A stretch of DNA of 64,000 nt from an uncultured Methanobrevibacter sp. (GCA_900318035.1 ONJC01000014.1:19137-83136), one strand, 5' to 3'; shown: positions 25,901-35,547, counted from the stretch's first letter. Numbers and translations are program-made. The notes: generated from the letters alone by a model not told the origin.

Positions 25901-26750
25901 AAAACGAAAAGCAGATGACAAAAGGCAATGGTTTTTATATTCTGCAAATCTCAGAACAAAAACTCTCGTTATCATAGCTATATCAATATTAGTTATTGTG
26001 TCAATATTTGTTTCCGGATATTTCATAAGGGATATTCCGTCAAACTTTGCAAGTGCTAATCAGATGCCTTCTCTTGAACATCTTTTCGGTACTGACTGGA
26101 TGGGACGTGACATGTTTCAGCGAACTATTGCAGGACTTGGATTAAGTATTATGGTAGGTTTTATTGCATCTGCAGTAAGTACCTGCATTTCTGTAATTTT
26201 AGGATTATTTTCAAGTTTCAACAGGGTTGCTGATGAATTTGTTGCAGGAATAATTGATTTATTCGGTTCAATTCCTCATATTCTTCTTATAATTCTTGTT
26301 TCCATCATGTTCGGTGGTGGAGTGTATGGTGTTATCATGGGTGTAGGTTTGACTCACTGGACACCGCTTGCAAGAGTCTTAAGATCAGAGGTAAAGGAAA
26401 TCAGAACCAAGGAATATATTCATTTGGCTGAAAATCTTGGAAAATCAAAGGTATGGATTGCAATAAAGCATATATTGCCTTTGGTCGTATCTCAGATTAT
26501 TGTTGGGGTAATTTTAATGTTTCCTCACGCAATTATGCACGAAGCGGCAATTACATTTTTAGGATTTGGATTGCCTCCTCATGAGCCTGCGATTGGTGTG
26601 ATATTGTCAGAATCCATGCATTATCTATCTTCAGGATATTGGTGGCTAGCATTTTACCCTGGTGTATCTTTACTGCTCGTAGTTTTGTTATTCGACCTGA
26701 TTGGGGAAAATGTTGAAAAATTGCTCAATCCTGAAACCGCTCAGGAATAA
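25893..26750 (+). CDS. Nik/Dpp-type ABC transporter permease (NikC-like)
   Basis: A 285-residue permease. The N-terminal helix is followed by FGTDWMGRDMFQRTI, typical of NikC/DppC, and the coupling loop ENLGKSKVWIAIKHILP. I place the start at ATG 25893, which has aaggagagtgag just upstream and an 8-base overlap with the NikB-like gene; a longer open frame to the left is not supported. With the two ATPases at 19931-21494 it completes a five-subunit importer split over two transcription units. Confidence 0.92.
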   Translation: MIRKRKADDKRQWFLYSANLRTKTLVIIAISILVIVSIFVSGYFIRDIPSNFASANQMPSLEHLFGTDWMGRDMFQRTIAGLGLSIMVGFIASAVSTCISVILGLFSSFNRVADEFVAGIIDLFGSIPHILLIILVSIMFGGGVYGVIMGVGLTHWTPLARVLRSEVKEIRTKEYIHLAENLGKSKVWIAIKHILPLVVSQIIVGVILMFPHAIMHEAAITFLGFGLPPHEPAIGVILSESMHYLSSGYWWLAFYPGVSLLLVVLLFDLIGENVEKLLNPETAQE

Positions 26751-26805
26751 GAGAAATTTAAATATTTCTCTTTTTATTTTATTTTTTTTAAATTTTAGTG
26801 GTATC

Positions 26806-27309
26806 ATGAATATTGAGATTAGAGAAATCAAGAAAGATGAATCTGAAATAAATGCTGCTAAAGATTTTTTGTTCAATCAGATAGATAAGGAATATCATAT
26901 AGGGCCTACTCCTAAATTTCACTATGATATCTTTGATTTGGAGGATTATTACATTGTACCTGCTAAAAGCAATTTCTTTGTAGCTGTTGATGGTGAAAAA
27001 ATCGTTGCAACCGCAGCTATCAGACCTTACGATAAGGATTTTGAATTTTTTAGGGGAATTTATACTCTGGAAGATACTGCAAGCATATGGAGATTGATGG
27101 TGGATAGTGATTACAGAAGAAATGGCATTGCAGGAGTCCTTGTTGAACTTCTGGAGGATTTTGCCAGAGAAGAAGGCTATAGTAGGATATATCTGCATAC
27201 TCACAGATATCTTGAAGCAGGCCTACCGTTTTGGAAGTCTGCCGGTTTTGAAATAACTGTTGAGGAAGATGACTATGATGAAACAACCCATATGGTAAAA
27301 TATCTTTGA
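26806..27309 (+). CDS. GNAT-family acetyltransferase, paralogue 2
   Basis: A 167-residue protein with the acetyl-CoA motif SIWRLMVDSDYRRNGIAGVL and YLHTHRYLEAGLPFW. I chose ATG 26806 (agtggt upstream); the open frame extends left into the permease gene without support. It is paralogous to the GNAT at 21642-22202. It is the last gene of the binding-protein/permease unit, 55 bases after NikC. Two related acetyltransferases in separate units with the same operator suggest a job linked to the imported compound; the substrate is unknown. Confidence 0.85.
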   Translation: MNIEIREIKKDESEINAAKDFLFNQIDKEYHIGPTPKFHYDIFDLEDYYIVPAKSNFFVAVDGEKIVATAAIRPYDKDFEFFRGIYTLEDTASIWRLMVDSDYRRNGIAGVLVELLEDFAREEGYSRIYLHTHRYLEAGLPFWKSAGFEITVEEDDYDETTHMVKYL

Positions 27310-27354
27310 TATTTCCTAAAAACTTATTTTATATAGAGTTAAATATTATAACTG

Positions 27355-28215
27355 ATGAAACGAACAGCACTTAAAATCGGATATATCGGAACTAATTTTC
27401 ATGGCTTTCAAAGACAGCCTAATTTGAGGACAGTCGAAGAGGAGCTGATTTATCATTTGCGCAAACTGGACTACATTGACGATTTGAAAAAGTCCAGATT
27501 CAGAATTGCCGGCAGAACCGATGCGGGAGTTCACAGCTTGGGAAATGTAATCAGTTTTCAGTCTGAAAAAGAGGTGAGGGTAAATGAAATCAACAATTCC
27601 CTTCCTGATGATATTCAGATTCTTGCAAGTGCTCCTGTAAGATATGCATTCAAACCCAGATATGCCCAAATGAGACAGTACCGATACATGCTATTCGATG
27701 ATTTGGATATTGACAAACTCAGGGAATGTGCTGAAGTGTTTAAGGGAACACATAACTTCACCAATTTTACAAAGCGCTATCAGAAAACAACCACCAGAAC
27801 AATTGATGATATCAAAATCAATGAAGTGGATTTGGATGACTATCACAAAAGGGAATTTCCTAATCTTCATGGCACTCTCTCACCAATATTCGTGGATATT
27901 TATGGGGAGTCATTTTTATGGAATATGGTTAGAAAGATGATGAGGGTTTTCATTGATGTTGCCACTGATAAAATGAGTCTGGATGAGGTTGAAAGATTGT
28001 TGAATCCCGGTGAAGATGAACCGAGAGCATATATCAAAGTCACCGAACCGGATTATTTGATTCTGATGGACATACAGTATGACGGCATTAAATTCACCTA
28101 TGACGATTATGCCTGCGAGAGATTCAGACGTGATTTGGTGGCATCTTTGAACAATCTTCAAAAAAGATATGCCATTCGCGAATCAATGATAAAAAGTTTG
28201 GCGGATTTGCATTAA
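27355..28215 (+). CDS. truA: tRNA pseudouridine synthase TruA
   Basis: A 286-residue enzyme; catalytic Asp in AGRTDAGVHS, preceded by YIGTNFHGFQRQP, and later NLHGTLSPIFVDIYGESFLWNMVRKM. It isomerises uridines 38-40 of tRNA anticodon arms. No ribosome site precedes the ATG, which lies 25-30 bases after a TATA-like tttatatag, so the message is probably leaderless. Unrelated to the metallophore genes before it. Confidence 0.93.
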   Translation: MKRTALKIGYIGTNFHGFQRQPNLRTVEEELIYHLRKLDYIDDLKKSRFRIAGRTDAGVHSLGNVISFQSEKEVRVNEINNSLPDDIQILASAPVRYAFKPRYAQMRQYRYMLFDDLDIDKLRECAEVFKGTHNFTNFTKRYQKTTTRTIDDIKINEVDLDDYHKREFPNLHGTLSPIFVDIYGESFLWNMVRKMMRVFIDVATDKMSLDEVERLLNPGEDEPRAYIKVTEPDYLILMDIQYDGIKFTYDDYACERFRRDLVASLNNLQKRYAIRESMIKSLADLH

Positions 28216-28259
28216 CATTAAATATGGTTAAAGTACAAATAACTATTTAAGGTGTTGTA

Positions 28260-28580
28260 ATGACAAGGGTGTATTATATTTTTGATAAGGTTTCCATCAT
28301 AACAATCATTATAGGTTTTATTTTGGGATTTTATTTGGCGTTTAATAATAGCAGTTCAAATCTGTGGTTTGATGCTATTCCGTTTATCATTATCATTGCA
28401 GCCATCATGACGCTGCCGCCGTTAATCGATTCAATCAATTCAAAGAAGAAACATGGTGAGGATTTTTCATGGCCGGCTATTGTTGAGGCTTATCTTCTTA
28501 ATGTAGCGATTTTAGTTGTTTGCACAGCGTTTGGTTTTGTAATAGGTTCATTTTGTATAGGTTATTTCATTACTCACTAA
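28260..28580 (+). CDS. Small membrane protein, unknown function
   Basis: A 106-residue protein with about three hydrophobic segments (roughly 12-28, 36-55 and 78-102) and a charged loop SINSKKKHGEDF. The ribosome site aaggtg lies 6 bases before the ATG. I do not recognise the family. It is followed by a poly-T stretch and sits between truA and a sugar epimerase gene. Confidence 0.65.
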   Translation: MTRVYYIFDKVSIITIIIGFILGFYLAFNNSSSNLWFDAIPFIIIIAAIMTLPPLIDSINSKKKHGEDFSWPAIVEAYLLNVAILVVCTAFGFVIGSFCIGYFITH

Positions 28581-28645
28581 TTTTTATCTTTTTTTCATTA
28601 AAATTATTTAAACTATTTAATTTAATATATTAATGAGGAGTATTT

Positions 28646-29968
28646 ATGAAAATAGCAACTATTTTAGGCACAAGGCCGGAGATTATTAAGATGGCTCCTA
28701 TTATAGCTGAGATTAATAGGAGGGGCATCAATCATATAGTTTTACATACCGGTCAGCATTATGATAAGGAAATGTCAGATAACTTCTTCAGGGATTTGGA
28801 AATTCCAGCTCCCGATTACAATATTCATGTGGGATCAGGCACCCATGGCAGACAAACAGGTCTCATGATGAAAGGCATTGAAGAAATATTGATGGATGAA
28901 AAGCCGGATATTGTCCTGGTTCAGGGAGATACCAATGCGGTTCTTGCCGGGGCACTGGTATGTGCTAAACTTCATATTGCAGTAGGTCATGTTGAAGCCG
29001 GACTTCGCTCATTTGACGTAACAATGCCTGAGGAAATAAACAGAAGGGTTGCGGATATCTGCTCAGTGATGTATTTCATTCCAACAGAGGAATCTGCAGT
29101 CAATCTTTTGGCGGAAGGCTTTTCAAGAAAGAATCTGTTCATAACCGGAAACACTGTTGTAGATGCCTGTTTCAGACACTTGGAAATAGCTAAAAAAAGA
29201 GGCTTTGAAGAGGAATCCCTTAAAAACTTGGATATTGACAGTATGGATAACATATTGACTTTAACAATGCACAGGGCAGAAAATGTGGATATTAAGGAAC
29301 GGGTGACAAATATTATAGCTGCCTTAAAGGAATTAAGCGACATGAACATTATTTTCCCGATTCATCCAAGAACCAAACACACACTTGAAAACTTTGGTCT
29401 GTTTGATGATTTAAACAATCTGGACCATGTTCATATTGTAAAACCTATAGGTTATCTTGATTTCCTGCTTTTAACCTCAAAATCAACTTTGATACTAACA
29501 GACTCCGGGGGTCTTCAGGAAGAGGCGATAACCCTTGATGTTCCTGCATTGACCTTAAGGTACAATACCGAAAGGCCTGAGACAGTAACTGCCGGAGGAA
29601 ATATATTGGTGGGAGCCAATAAGGATGCAATACTTGAAAATGCAAACAGAATATTAAATGATGCCGAATTTGCAGACAAGATGAGGAATGCCGTAAACCC
29701 ATATGGTCAGGGTGATGCGGCGGCAAAAACCGTTGATGCAATAGAGAAATACTATGGTGAAGGCCTCTTAAACATTGTTGCTCCGGAAGATATAATGGAC
29801 TCATTTTCAAGAAAAATGGCAAAAATTGACAAAGACATCACTGTCAGCGAATTCGAAGAAGCTGAAAATGGCCTTATTCACATGGTCTTTGACGGTGAAA
29901 AAATGAGGTTCCCAACAGATGAATTAAACTTAAAAGGAATGATGATTACTTATGACAAACGAGAATGA
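28646..29968 (+). CDS. wecB: UDP-N-acetylglucosamine 2-epimerase (non-hydrolysing), with C-terminal extension
   Basis: The first ~370 residues are a complete epimerase: [56 protein letters not shown]. The enzyme interconverts UDP-GlcNAc and UDP-ManNAc for surface polysaccharide or glycoprotein glycans. The chain is 440 residues, about 65-70 longer than usual, with an extra C-terminal piece (from about 372) of no recognised type. Start ATG with gaggag 5 bases upstream. Its last 17 bases overlap the mfnD gene, an unexpected coupling to cofactor synthesis. Confidence 0.9.
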   Translation: MKIATILGTRPEIIKMAPIIAEINRRGINHIVLHTGQHYDKEMSDNFFRDLEIPAPDYNIHVGSGTHGRQTGLMMKGIEEILMDEKPDIVLVQGDTNAVLAGALVCAKLHIAVGHVEAGLRSFDVTMPEEINRRVADICSVMYFIPTEESAVNLLAEGFSRKNLFITGNTVVDACFRHLEIAKKRGFEEESLKNLDIDSMDNILTLTMHRAENVDIKERVTNIIAALKELSDMNIIFPIHPRTKHTLENFGLFDDLNNLDHVHIVKPIGYLDFLLLTSKSTLILTDSGGLQEEAITLDVPALTLRYNTERPETVTAGGNILVGANKDAILENANRILNDAEFADKMRNAVNPYGQGDAAAKTVDAIEKYYGEGLLNIVAPEDIMDSFSRKMAKIDKDITVSEFEEAENGLIHMVFDGEKMRFPTDELNLKGMMITYDKRE

Positions 29969-31040
29969 TTCAATTTTGGTATTTGAATATTTCACAGCTT
30001 CAGGTGAAAAGGATAAATGTATAATTTCAGAAGCTGAAGCATTAATATTTGCACTTTTAGACGATTTGGCAGATTTGAAAAAGGATGTGATTTTAAATAA
30101 ATCCTATGAAAATGTCGTCAAGGATTTTAAAAATGTAAATCCAATTCTAATCGAAGGAGATGTTGTTGACTGGCTTAAAGACAATGCCTCACAATTTAAG
30201 AAAGCTATTTTCATATCCGCAGAAAACAATAACAACCTATACAACATCACAAAAATCCTTGAGGAAAATGATGTCAAAACATACACTTCAACGGCTGAGG
30301 CATGCTTCAAATCATCAGATAAATCTGAATCTTACGAAGCGCTTTACGATGTTGTTCCTCAACCAAGAACATTCAGATTCAAGATAGATCCAAAAGGATA
30401 CTGGAAAAGGGCCATTGAACATTTATATGAAAAATGGCAAGCTGAAGATCCTTTAACAAAATTGAAAATCATAATAAAACCTCTGATTGGAGTTGACTGT
30501 GAAGACATCGTCATCATCGAAGACATTGGCGATTTGACACTTGATTTGGATAAGATATTCGTTCCGGGCTCAAGAGTAATTGTACAGGAATTCATAGAAG
30601 GCACCGACGTCAGCGTCAGCCTGATATCTGACGGAAAAACAGCAATACCGATCAGTCTAAATGAACAGTTTGTTGAGCTTAAGGATGATAAAGGTATTTA
30701 TCTTGGTGGAAAATTACCATTTGAAAACAAATACAAGGATGAAGCTTTTGAAATAGCTAAAAAGGCAGTTGAGTCAATCGACGGTCTGAGAGGGTTTGTC
30801 GGCGTTGATTTAATCATAAATGCAGATGAAAAGGATATATATTCAGTATGCCTTTTGGAGATAAATTCCAGATTCACAACCCCATATGTTGGCTTAAAGC
30901 AAATTGCAGGCTTCAACATTGGAAAAACCATTGTGGATTTGCTTGACGGCGAAATTGCCATAGATGATATTGACGTGTCTCTCGATGGTGAAGTCGAATT
31001 CAAAAAATCCGGAGATAATCTGGAAATCAGGGGAATCTAA
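29952..31040 (+). CDS. mfnD: ATP-grasp enzyme, probable tyramine-L-glutamate ligase
   Basis: A 362-residue ATP-grasp protein; [17 protein letters not shown] and [21 protein letters not shown] carry the ATP- and Mg-binding residues. The combination with the MfnF-like gene one base downstream identifies it as the MfnD family, which joins tyramine to the gamma-carboxyl of glutamate in methanofuran synthesis. It overlaps the wecB-like gene by 17 bases in another frame. Confidence 0.82.
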   Translation: MTNENDSILVFEYFTASGEKDKCIISEAEALIFALLDDLADLKKDVILNKSYENVVKDFKNVNPILIEGDVVDWLKDNASQFKKAIFISAENNNNLYNITKILEENDVKTYTSTAEACFKSSDKSESYEALYDVVPQPRTFRFKIDPKGYWKRAIEHLYEKWQAEDPLTKLKIIIKPLIGVDCEDIVIIEDIGDLTLDLDKIFVPGSRVIVQEFIEGTDVSVSLISDGKTAIPISLNEQFVELKDDKGIYLGGKLPFENKYKDEAFEIAKKAVESIDGLRGFVGVDLIINADEKDIYSVCLLEINSRFTTPYVGLKQIAGFNIGKTIVDLLDGEIAIDDIDVSLDGEVEFKKSGDNLEIRGI

Positions 31041-31041
31041 G

Positions 31042-32064
31042 ATGAAAGTGGCAGGATTTGATATTGGCGGTGCAAACACGGACCTTGCGGTAATAGACTT
31101 TGAAGGAGAAAAGATAGAAAGCATCGAAGTCGACTTTGCATATCTTCCAATGTGGAGCAATAATGATGATTTATCAGGGGTTCTTGTGGAACTGATAGAA
31201 AAAATCTGTCCCGTATCAGAAATTGATGCGGTTGGAATTTCCATGACTGCTGAGCTTGTCGATGCATACGATACGAAAAAGGAAGGAGTTCTGGATGTTG
31301 TAAAAAAATGCGAAGAAACTTTTGACTGTCCGACAGCTTATGTTGGAGTGGAGGGAATGCTTTCAAGGGATGAAATTGAAAAGACTCCCCTTAAGGCAGC
31401 TGCAGCAAATTGGATTGCAACAGCCCAGATTGCAACATTAATATCAGACAATTGTATTTTCATTGACACCGGAAGCACAACAACTGACATCATACCTATT
31501 AAAGATGGTGTGGAATGTGCAATAGGTAAATCTGACTTTGACAGGTCCGCTACCGGAGAGCTGGTTTATACCGGAACATTAAGAACCAATCTTGCAAGCT
31601 TTCTGGACAAGGTTCAATTGAATGGAAATGAATATAGGGTTGCATCGGAATTGTTTGCACAGACTGCAGATGTCTACACTGTTTTGGATTTGATAAATCC
31701 TGAAGACTATGTCTGCGATACCTTTGACGGCGAAGGCAAATCAAAAACAGAATGTGCAAAAAGAATTGCCCGTGTTGTCTGCGCAGATTTGGAAATGCTG
31801 TCTATGGATGACATAGTCGAGATGTCCAGATTCATCCATCAAAAACAGATTGAACAGATTGCAGATGGTCTGAAACAGGTGGTTGATGCTCAAAATCTGG
31901 ATTTGATTGTCACAACAGGTTTGGGCAAGGACATTTTGGATAGGCCTGCAGCAGAACTTTTAGGTTTGGAAGTCAAGTCAATGGGTGATATTCTAACCGA
32001 TGAGGAGTGCGTAGTTGCTCCGGCTGTTGGAACTGCAGTGATGATGAACAAATATTTAATTTAA
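31042..32064 (+). CDS. mfnF: MfnF-like methanofuran biosynthesis protein (ASKHA fold)
   Basis: A 340-residue protein with the two phosphate loops of the actin/sugar-kinase fold: FDIGGANTDLAVIDFEG at the N-terminus and FIDTGSTTTDIIPI in the middle. This is the family formerly called H4MPT-linked C1 transfer pathway protein, assigned as MfnF, which couples the aminomethyl-furan unit to gamma-glutamyltyramine. I start it at ATG 31042, one base after the mfnD stop, with aggggaa upstream. A hairpin at 32069-32081 follows. Confidence 0.82.
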   Translation: MKVAGFDIGGANTDLAVIDFEGEKIESIEVDFAYLPMWSNNDDLSGVLVELIEKICPVSEIDAVGISMTAELVDAYDTKKEGVLDVVKKCEETFDCPTAYVGVEGMLSRDEIEKTPLKAAAANWIATAQIATLISDNCIFIDTGSTTTDIIPIKDGVECAIGKSDFDRSATGELVYTGTLRTNLASFLDKVQLNGNEYRVASELFAQTADVYTVLDLINPEDYVCDTFDGEGKSKTECAKRIARVVCADLEMLSMDDIVEMSRFIHQKQIEQIADGLKQVVDAQNLDLIVTTGLGKDILDRPAAELLGLEVKSMGDILTDEECVVAPAVGTAVMMNKYLI

Positions 32065-32068
32065 ATGG

Positions 32069-32098
32069 GTGTGTCCCACACTCAAAAATACTTTTTTT
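32069..32098. terminator. Hairpin plus T-run between convergent mfnF and carS
   Basis: GTGTG-TCC-CACAC (32069-32081) followed by a run of T at 32092-32098. Likely helps end the rightward mfnF transcript; the leftward carS ends only 4 bases away. Confidence 0.45.
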
Positions 32099-32101
32099 TA
32101 G

Positions 32102-32662
32102 TTAATACCAAACATCTTTAAGGCCAAGTAAATAAGCGATGGTATTGGCCAACAGATGGATTATTAAAGTTAGCACAATAGCTAATATGATGAATAGCCA
32201 ATCCAGCTTGACGACGAATGAAACCAGTATCAGTGCAACTATCAAAAAGTCAAGCTGATCCAAAATAGGTGCAGGCTGTCCCCTTCCGATTCCTATTCTT
32301 CTTTTTAAGAAACTGCCCAGTGCATCACCTAAAAGTGCACCAAAACCGAGCAGGAATCCAATCAGTATTCCTTCACTGACATTTGTAATTATTGGGGTTG
32401 TAATAAATTGTCCAAAATTAGATAGTATATATGGAGCAACCCATCCCTGGATGATTCCTGTAATAATTCCGATTAGGGTTCCGCCAATCAGACCTTTCCA
32501 GGTTACTCCGTCACCAATCCAGCGAACGCCATTTTTGTCTGATTTTCCAAAATCAACTGGCATGCCTCCGCCAAACACCAATCCGGCACCGTTTGAGAAA
32601 TATGCCGGCAGTATAAAGTAAAGTGTTAAAACACATGTGACTAGAATCATTTGAATATCCAT
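32102..32662 (-). CDS. carS: CDP-archaeol synthase
   Basis: A 186-residue integral membrane protein with about five helices and the signature GDALGSFLKRRIGIGRGQPAPILDQLDF split over cytoplasmic loops. It activates the unsaturated archaeal diether (digeranylgeranylglyceryl phosphate) with CTP, the step that opens polar head group addition. It is divergent from the tes-like gene, so the 147-base gap 32663-32809 holds promoters for two lipid genes. Confidence 0.92.
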   Translation of the reverse strand: MDIQMILVTCVLTLYFILPAYFSNGAGLVFGGGMPVDFGKSDKNGVRWIGDGVTWKGLIGGTLIGIITGIIQGWVAPYILSNFGQFITTPIITNVSEGILIGFLLGFGALLGDALGSFLKRRIGIGRGQPAPILDQLDFLIVALILVSFVVKLDWLFIILAIVLTLIIHLLANTIAYLLGLKDVWY

Positions 32663-32809
32663 TTAATTTCATGCTCCAATGTTTACTTGTTAATATTATA
32701 TTTAAAGTAGTATATATTAATTAAGTTTAAATATTACATTAAGTTAAATATATAATATTATGTAAGTTTGTACTAATAATATTTTCATTGTTAGTAAAGG
32801 GTGATTTGA

Positions 32810-34312
32810 TTGAAATTTAAAGATACAAAAAGTTTATGTCCAGAGTGTGGCAAGACTCTTGATGCTGAAGTTTTCAGTGAAGACGGTAAGATCTTCATCA
32901 AAAAGACTTGTGACGAGCATGGTGAGTTCGTAAACACTTACTGGGGAGATGAAGAATTATATAAAAGGGCTGAAAAATTTACTCCATCAATTACCTCTGT
33001 TGAAAACCCTTCCGTTGATGATGTTACAAGTTGTCCGGATAACTGCGGTTTATGTTCAAAACACGAAACATCAACTGTTTTAGGATTAATTGATGTAACC
33101 AACAGATGTAACTTAAGATGTCCAGTTTGCTTTGCCAATGCGGCCGCTGCAGGATATAAATATGAACCTTCACAGGATGAAATAAGGCAAATGCTTCAGA
33201 ATTTAAGGAATTTAAAACCTCATCCATGTCTTGCTATCCAATATGCCGGTGGAGAGCCTACAGTCAGAAAAGACATTGTAGAACTTGTTGCAATGGCAAA
33301 AGAAGAAGGATTTACTCATGTACAAATTGCAACAAACGGTTTAAGATTAGCCAGAAAAGAAGAATTGGCTCGTGATTTAAAAGAAGCCGGATGTAATACA
33401 ATTTATTTGGCATTTGATGGTGTAACTCCAGAACCTTACATTAACAACAGGGGCAAGGATTTGCTCCAATTTAAATTGGATGCAATTGAAAACTGTAGAA
33501 AAGCAGGATTAGGTGTTGTGCTGGTACCTACCTTAATCAAGGGAATCAATGACCACCAGGTCGGAGATATAATCAAATTCGCATTTGACAATAATGATAT
33601 CATTTATGGAGTTAACTTCCAACCTGTTTCATTTGCTGGAAGAACTCCTTCCGATGAGGTGGAAGAGCAAAGAATTACAATTTCCGATTTCGTCGACATT
33701 GTTGAAGATGTCACTGACGGACATGTTCCTTCATCTTCATTTTATCCGCCATCATTTGTTGAGCCTATTGCAGAAATCATTTCCCGTCTTGACGGTGAAG
33801 AGTCACCTAAAGTAACTCTTAACTGCCACCAGCATTGTGGAATTGCAACTTATGTGTTCAGAGAAAAAACAGACGGTGAAGGCAAGGATAAGCTGATTCC
33901 AATTACAGATTTCATCGATGTTGAACGTTTATTTAACAAATTGAGTGAATATAATGAAAAACTTGAAAGGGGCAAATTCGGTTCTCATAAGAGGGTTTTA
34001 GCAGGTTTAACAGGAAACCTTCCTAAAATGGTCCACCCTAGCAAAACTCCTGAAGACTTGGACATTGTCAAAGTGTTGCTCAATGTATTTGCTAAGAGAG
34101 ATTATGATGCATTGGGTGCCTTTTCCAAAGATGCAATGCTCATCTCATGTATGCACTTCATGGACCCATTCAACTTTGATATTGACAGGGTTAGAAAATG
34201 TGTTATTCATTACGCAACACCTGACGGCAGAATCATACCGTTCTGTACCATGAATTCAAAATATCGTCAGGCTGTAGAGCAGAAATTTGCAAAACCTTTA
34301 AAACAAAAATAA
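32810..34312 (+). CDS. tes: Radical SAM protein, tetraether synthase (Tes)-like
   Basis: A 500-residue protein of the length and layout of archaeal tetraether synthase: an N-terminal zinc/Fe-S-type region (CPECGK, CDEHGE, CPDNCGLC), the radical SAM core with VTNRCNLRCPVCFA near residue 100 and GGEPTVR, and a Cys/His-containing C-terminal half (LNCHQHCG). Tes joins phytanyl chains carbon-to-carbon to form tetraether lipid. The TTG start is supported by ggtgat 4 bases upstream. Its neighbour carS also works on membrane lipid. Related radical SAM paralogues exist, so confidence in the exact reaction is moderate. Confidence 0.82.
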   Translation: MKFKDTKSLCPECGKTLDAEVFSEDGKIFIKKTCDEHGEFVNTYWGDEELYKRAEKFTPSITSVENPSVDDVTSCPDNCGLCSKHETSTVLGLIDVTNRCNLRCPVCFANAAAAGYKYEPSQDEIRQMLQNLRNLKPHPCLAIQYAGGEPTVRKDIVELVAMAKEEGFTHVQIATNGLRLARKEELARDLKEAGCNTIYLAFDGVTPEPYINNRGKDLLQFKLDAIENCRKAGLGVVLVPTLIKGINDHQVGDIIKFAFDNNDIIYGVNFQPVSFAGRTPSDEVEEQRITISDFVDIVEDVTDGHVPSSSFYPPSFVEPIAEIISRLDGEESPKVTLNCHQHCGIATYVFREKTDGEGKDKLIPITDFIDVERLFNKLSEYNEKLERGKFGSHKRVLAGLTGNLPKMVHPSKTPEDLDIVKVLLNVFAKRDYDALGAFSKDAMLISCMHFMDPFNFDIDRVRKCVIHYATPDGRIIPFCTMNSKYRQAVEQKFAKPLKQK

Positions 34313-34345
34313 TTTAATTTTCAAATCACCAAAAAACTTATTTTC

Positions 34346-34380
34346 AGTATTTGGGCCTCCCAAATACTCCAATATTTTTT
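34346..34380 (+). terminator. Strong hairpin followed by T-run
   Basis: AGTATTTGGG-CCT-CCCAAATACT (34346-34368) is a perfect 10-bp stem with a 3-base loop, followed by a T-run at 34375-34380. It separates the tes-like gene from the hacB-like gene. Confidence 0.65.
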
Positions 34381-34410
34381 ATAATTCAATTATTCTTATT
34401 AGTGGTATAA

Positions 34411-34896
34411 ATGGATATTATCAAAGGAAAAACATGGACTTTCGGAGAAAATATAGATACTGACGTAATCATCCCCGGAAGATATTTAAGAACATTCAAT
34501 CCTCAGGACTTGGCGGATCACGTGCTTGAAGGTGAAAGGCCGGATTTCACAAAAAATGTTGAAAAAGGTGACATTATCGTTGCCGATGAAAACTTTGGCT
34601 GTGGCTCATCAAGGGAACAGGCGCCTGTAGCTATTAAAACTGCGGGTGTTGATGCGATTGTTGCCAAATCATTTGCAAGGATTTTTTACAGAAATGCAAT
34701 CAATATTGGTCTGCCGGTCATCGTGTCCGACATCGAAGCAAATGATGGAGATATCTTAAGCATTGATTTGTCTGAAGGGATATTGGTTAATGAAACTACA
34801 AATGAATCAAAAACCTTCGAACCCTTCAAGGAATTCATGTTGGAAATTTTGGAAGATGAAGGATTGGTAAACCATTATTTAAAGGATAAAAAATAA
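34411..34896 (+). CDS. hacB: Homoaconitase/isopropylmalate dehydratase small subunit, HacB-like
   Basis: A 161-residue swivel-domain subunit: [15 protein letters not shown], the aconitase-like [11 protein letters not shown], and [15 protein letters not shown]. The loop after the Arg reads YLRT, the pattern reported for methanogen homoaconitase small subunits, as opposed to the hydrophobic loop of LeuD. Homoaconitase acts on 2-oxosuberate precursors in coenzyme B synthesis. The large subunit is not in this window. LeuD remains the alternative. Confidence 0.8.
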   Translation: MDIIKGKTWTFGENIDTDVIIPGRYLRTFNPQDLADHVLEGERPDFTKNVEKGDIIVADENFGCGSSREQAPVAIKTAGVDAIVAKSFARIFYRNAINIGLPVIVSDIEANDGDILSIDLSEGILVNETTNESKTFEPFKEFMLEILEDEGLVNHYLKDKK

Positions 34897-34919
34897 TTTT
34901 TATAATTTGAGGGATTAAG

Positions 34920-35540
34920 ATGGAATGTCCGATTTGCGGTAGCGATGAAATAGAAATTTTAAACTCAAAACAAAAATCATCAAAGAAGAAATTCATTGAA
35001 GAATACCTGTTGAGATGCGAAGAATGCCAACATGTCTTTAAGGATGTGATTTCTCTTAAAAAACCTGAACCTTATAGGCTGATTATCTCAGAGCAGGATA
35101 AGTCTCACAAGACAACTATTAATCTGTCACCAAGCGATGAGCTTGAAAAGGGTGATGTTTTACTTTCAGAAGTGGGACAGGTTGAAGTGACAAGCATTGA
35201 AGTCGGTGACACCAGAGTCAACAAGGCAAAAATTGAAGATATTGATACCATTTGGGCCAATTCTATTGAAATTCCGGCCAGAATAGGATTTTCTGTAGAT
35301 TTGCATGGTGAAGTCGACTCATATAAACTGGACCTTGAAAGGGATTTTGAAATTGCTCCGGGGGATGTAGTGAAAATTGACAAGCACATAGTCAAAGTGC
35401 ATGTCGTTAAGACTCAGGAAAGAAAGCTAACTTCCGGCTTTGCAAAGGCAAATGTCATTACAAGGGTTTATTCAAAACCGGTCAAGTTCAATAATTATGA
35501 CTATGATTTAACCAAATACATTATCAAAAAGACAAAATAG
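34920..35540 (+). CDS. HVO_0476-family zinc finger protein
   Basis: A 206-residue protein with an N-terminal zinc ribbon (CPICGS at 3-8 and CEECQH near 38) followed by a beta-rich body. This combination is conserved across Euryarchaeota as the HVO_0476 family, with no established function; nucleic-acid binding is plausible. A gagggatt ribosome site precedes the ATG. It ends 7 bases before a tRNA-modification gene and probably shares its transcript. Confidence 0.75.
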   Translation: MECPICGSDEIEILNSKQKSSKKKFIEEYLLRCEECQHVFKDVISLKKPEPYRLIISEQDKSHKTTINLSPSDELEKGDVLLSEVGQVEVTSIEVGDTRVNKAKIEDIDTIWANSIEIPARIGFSVDLHGEVDSYKLDLERDFEIAPGDVVKIDKHIVKVHVVKTQERKLTSGFAKANVITRVYSKPVKFNNYDYDLTKYIIKKTK

Positions 35541-35547
35541 TGAAATA

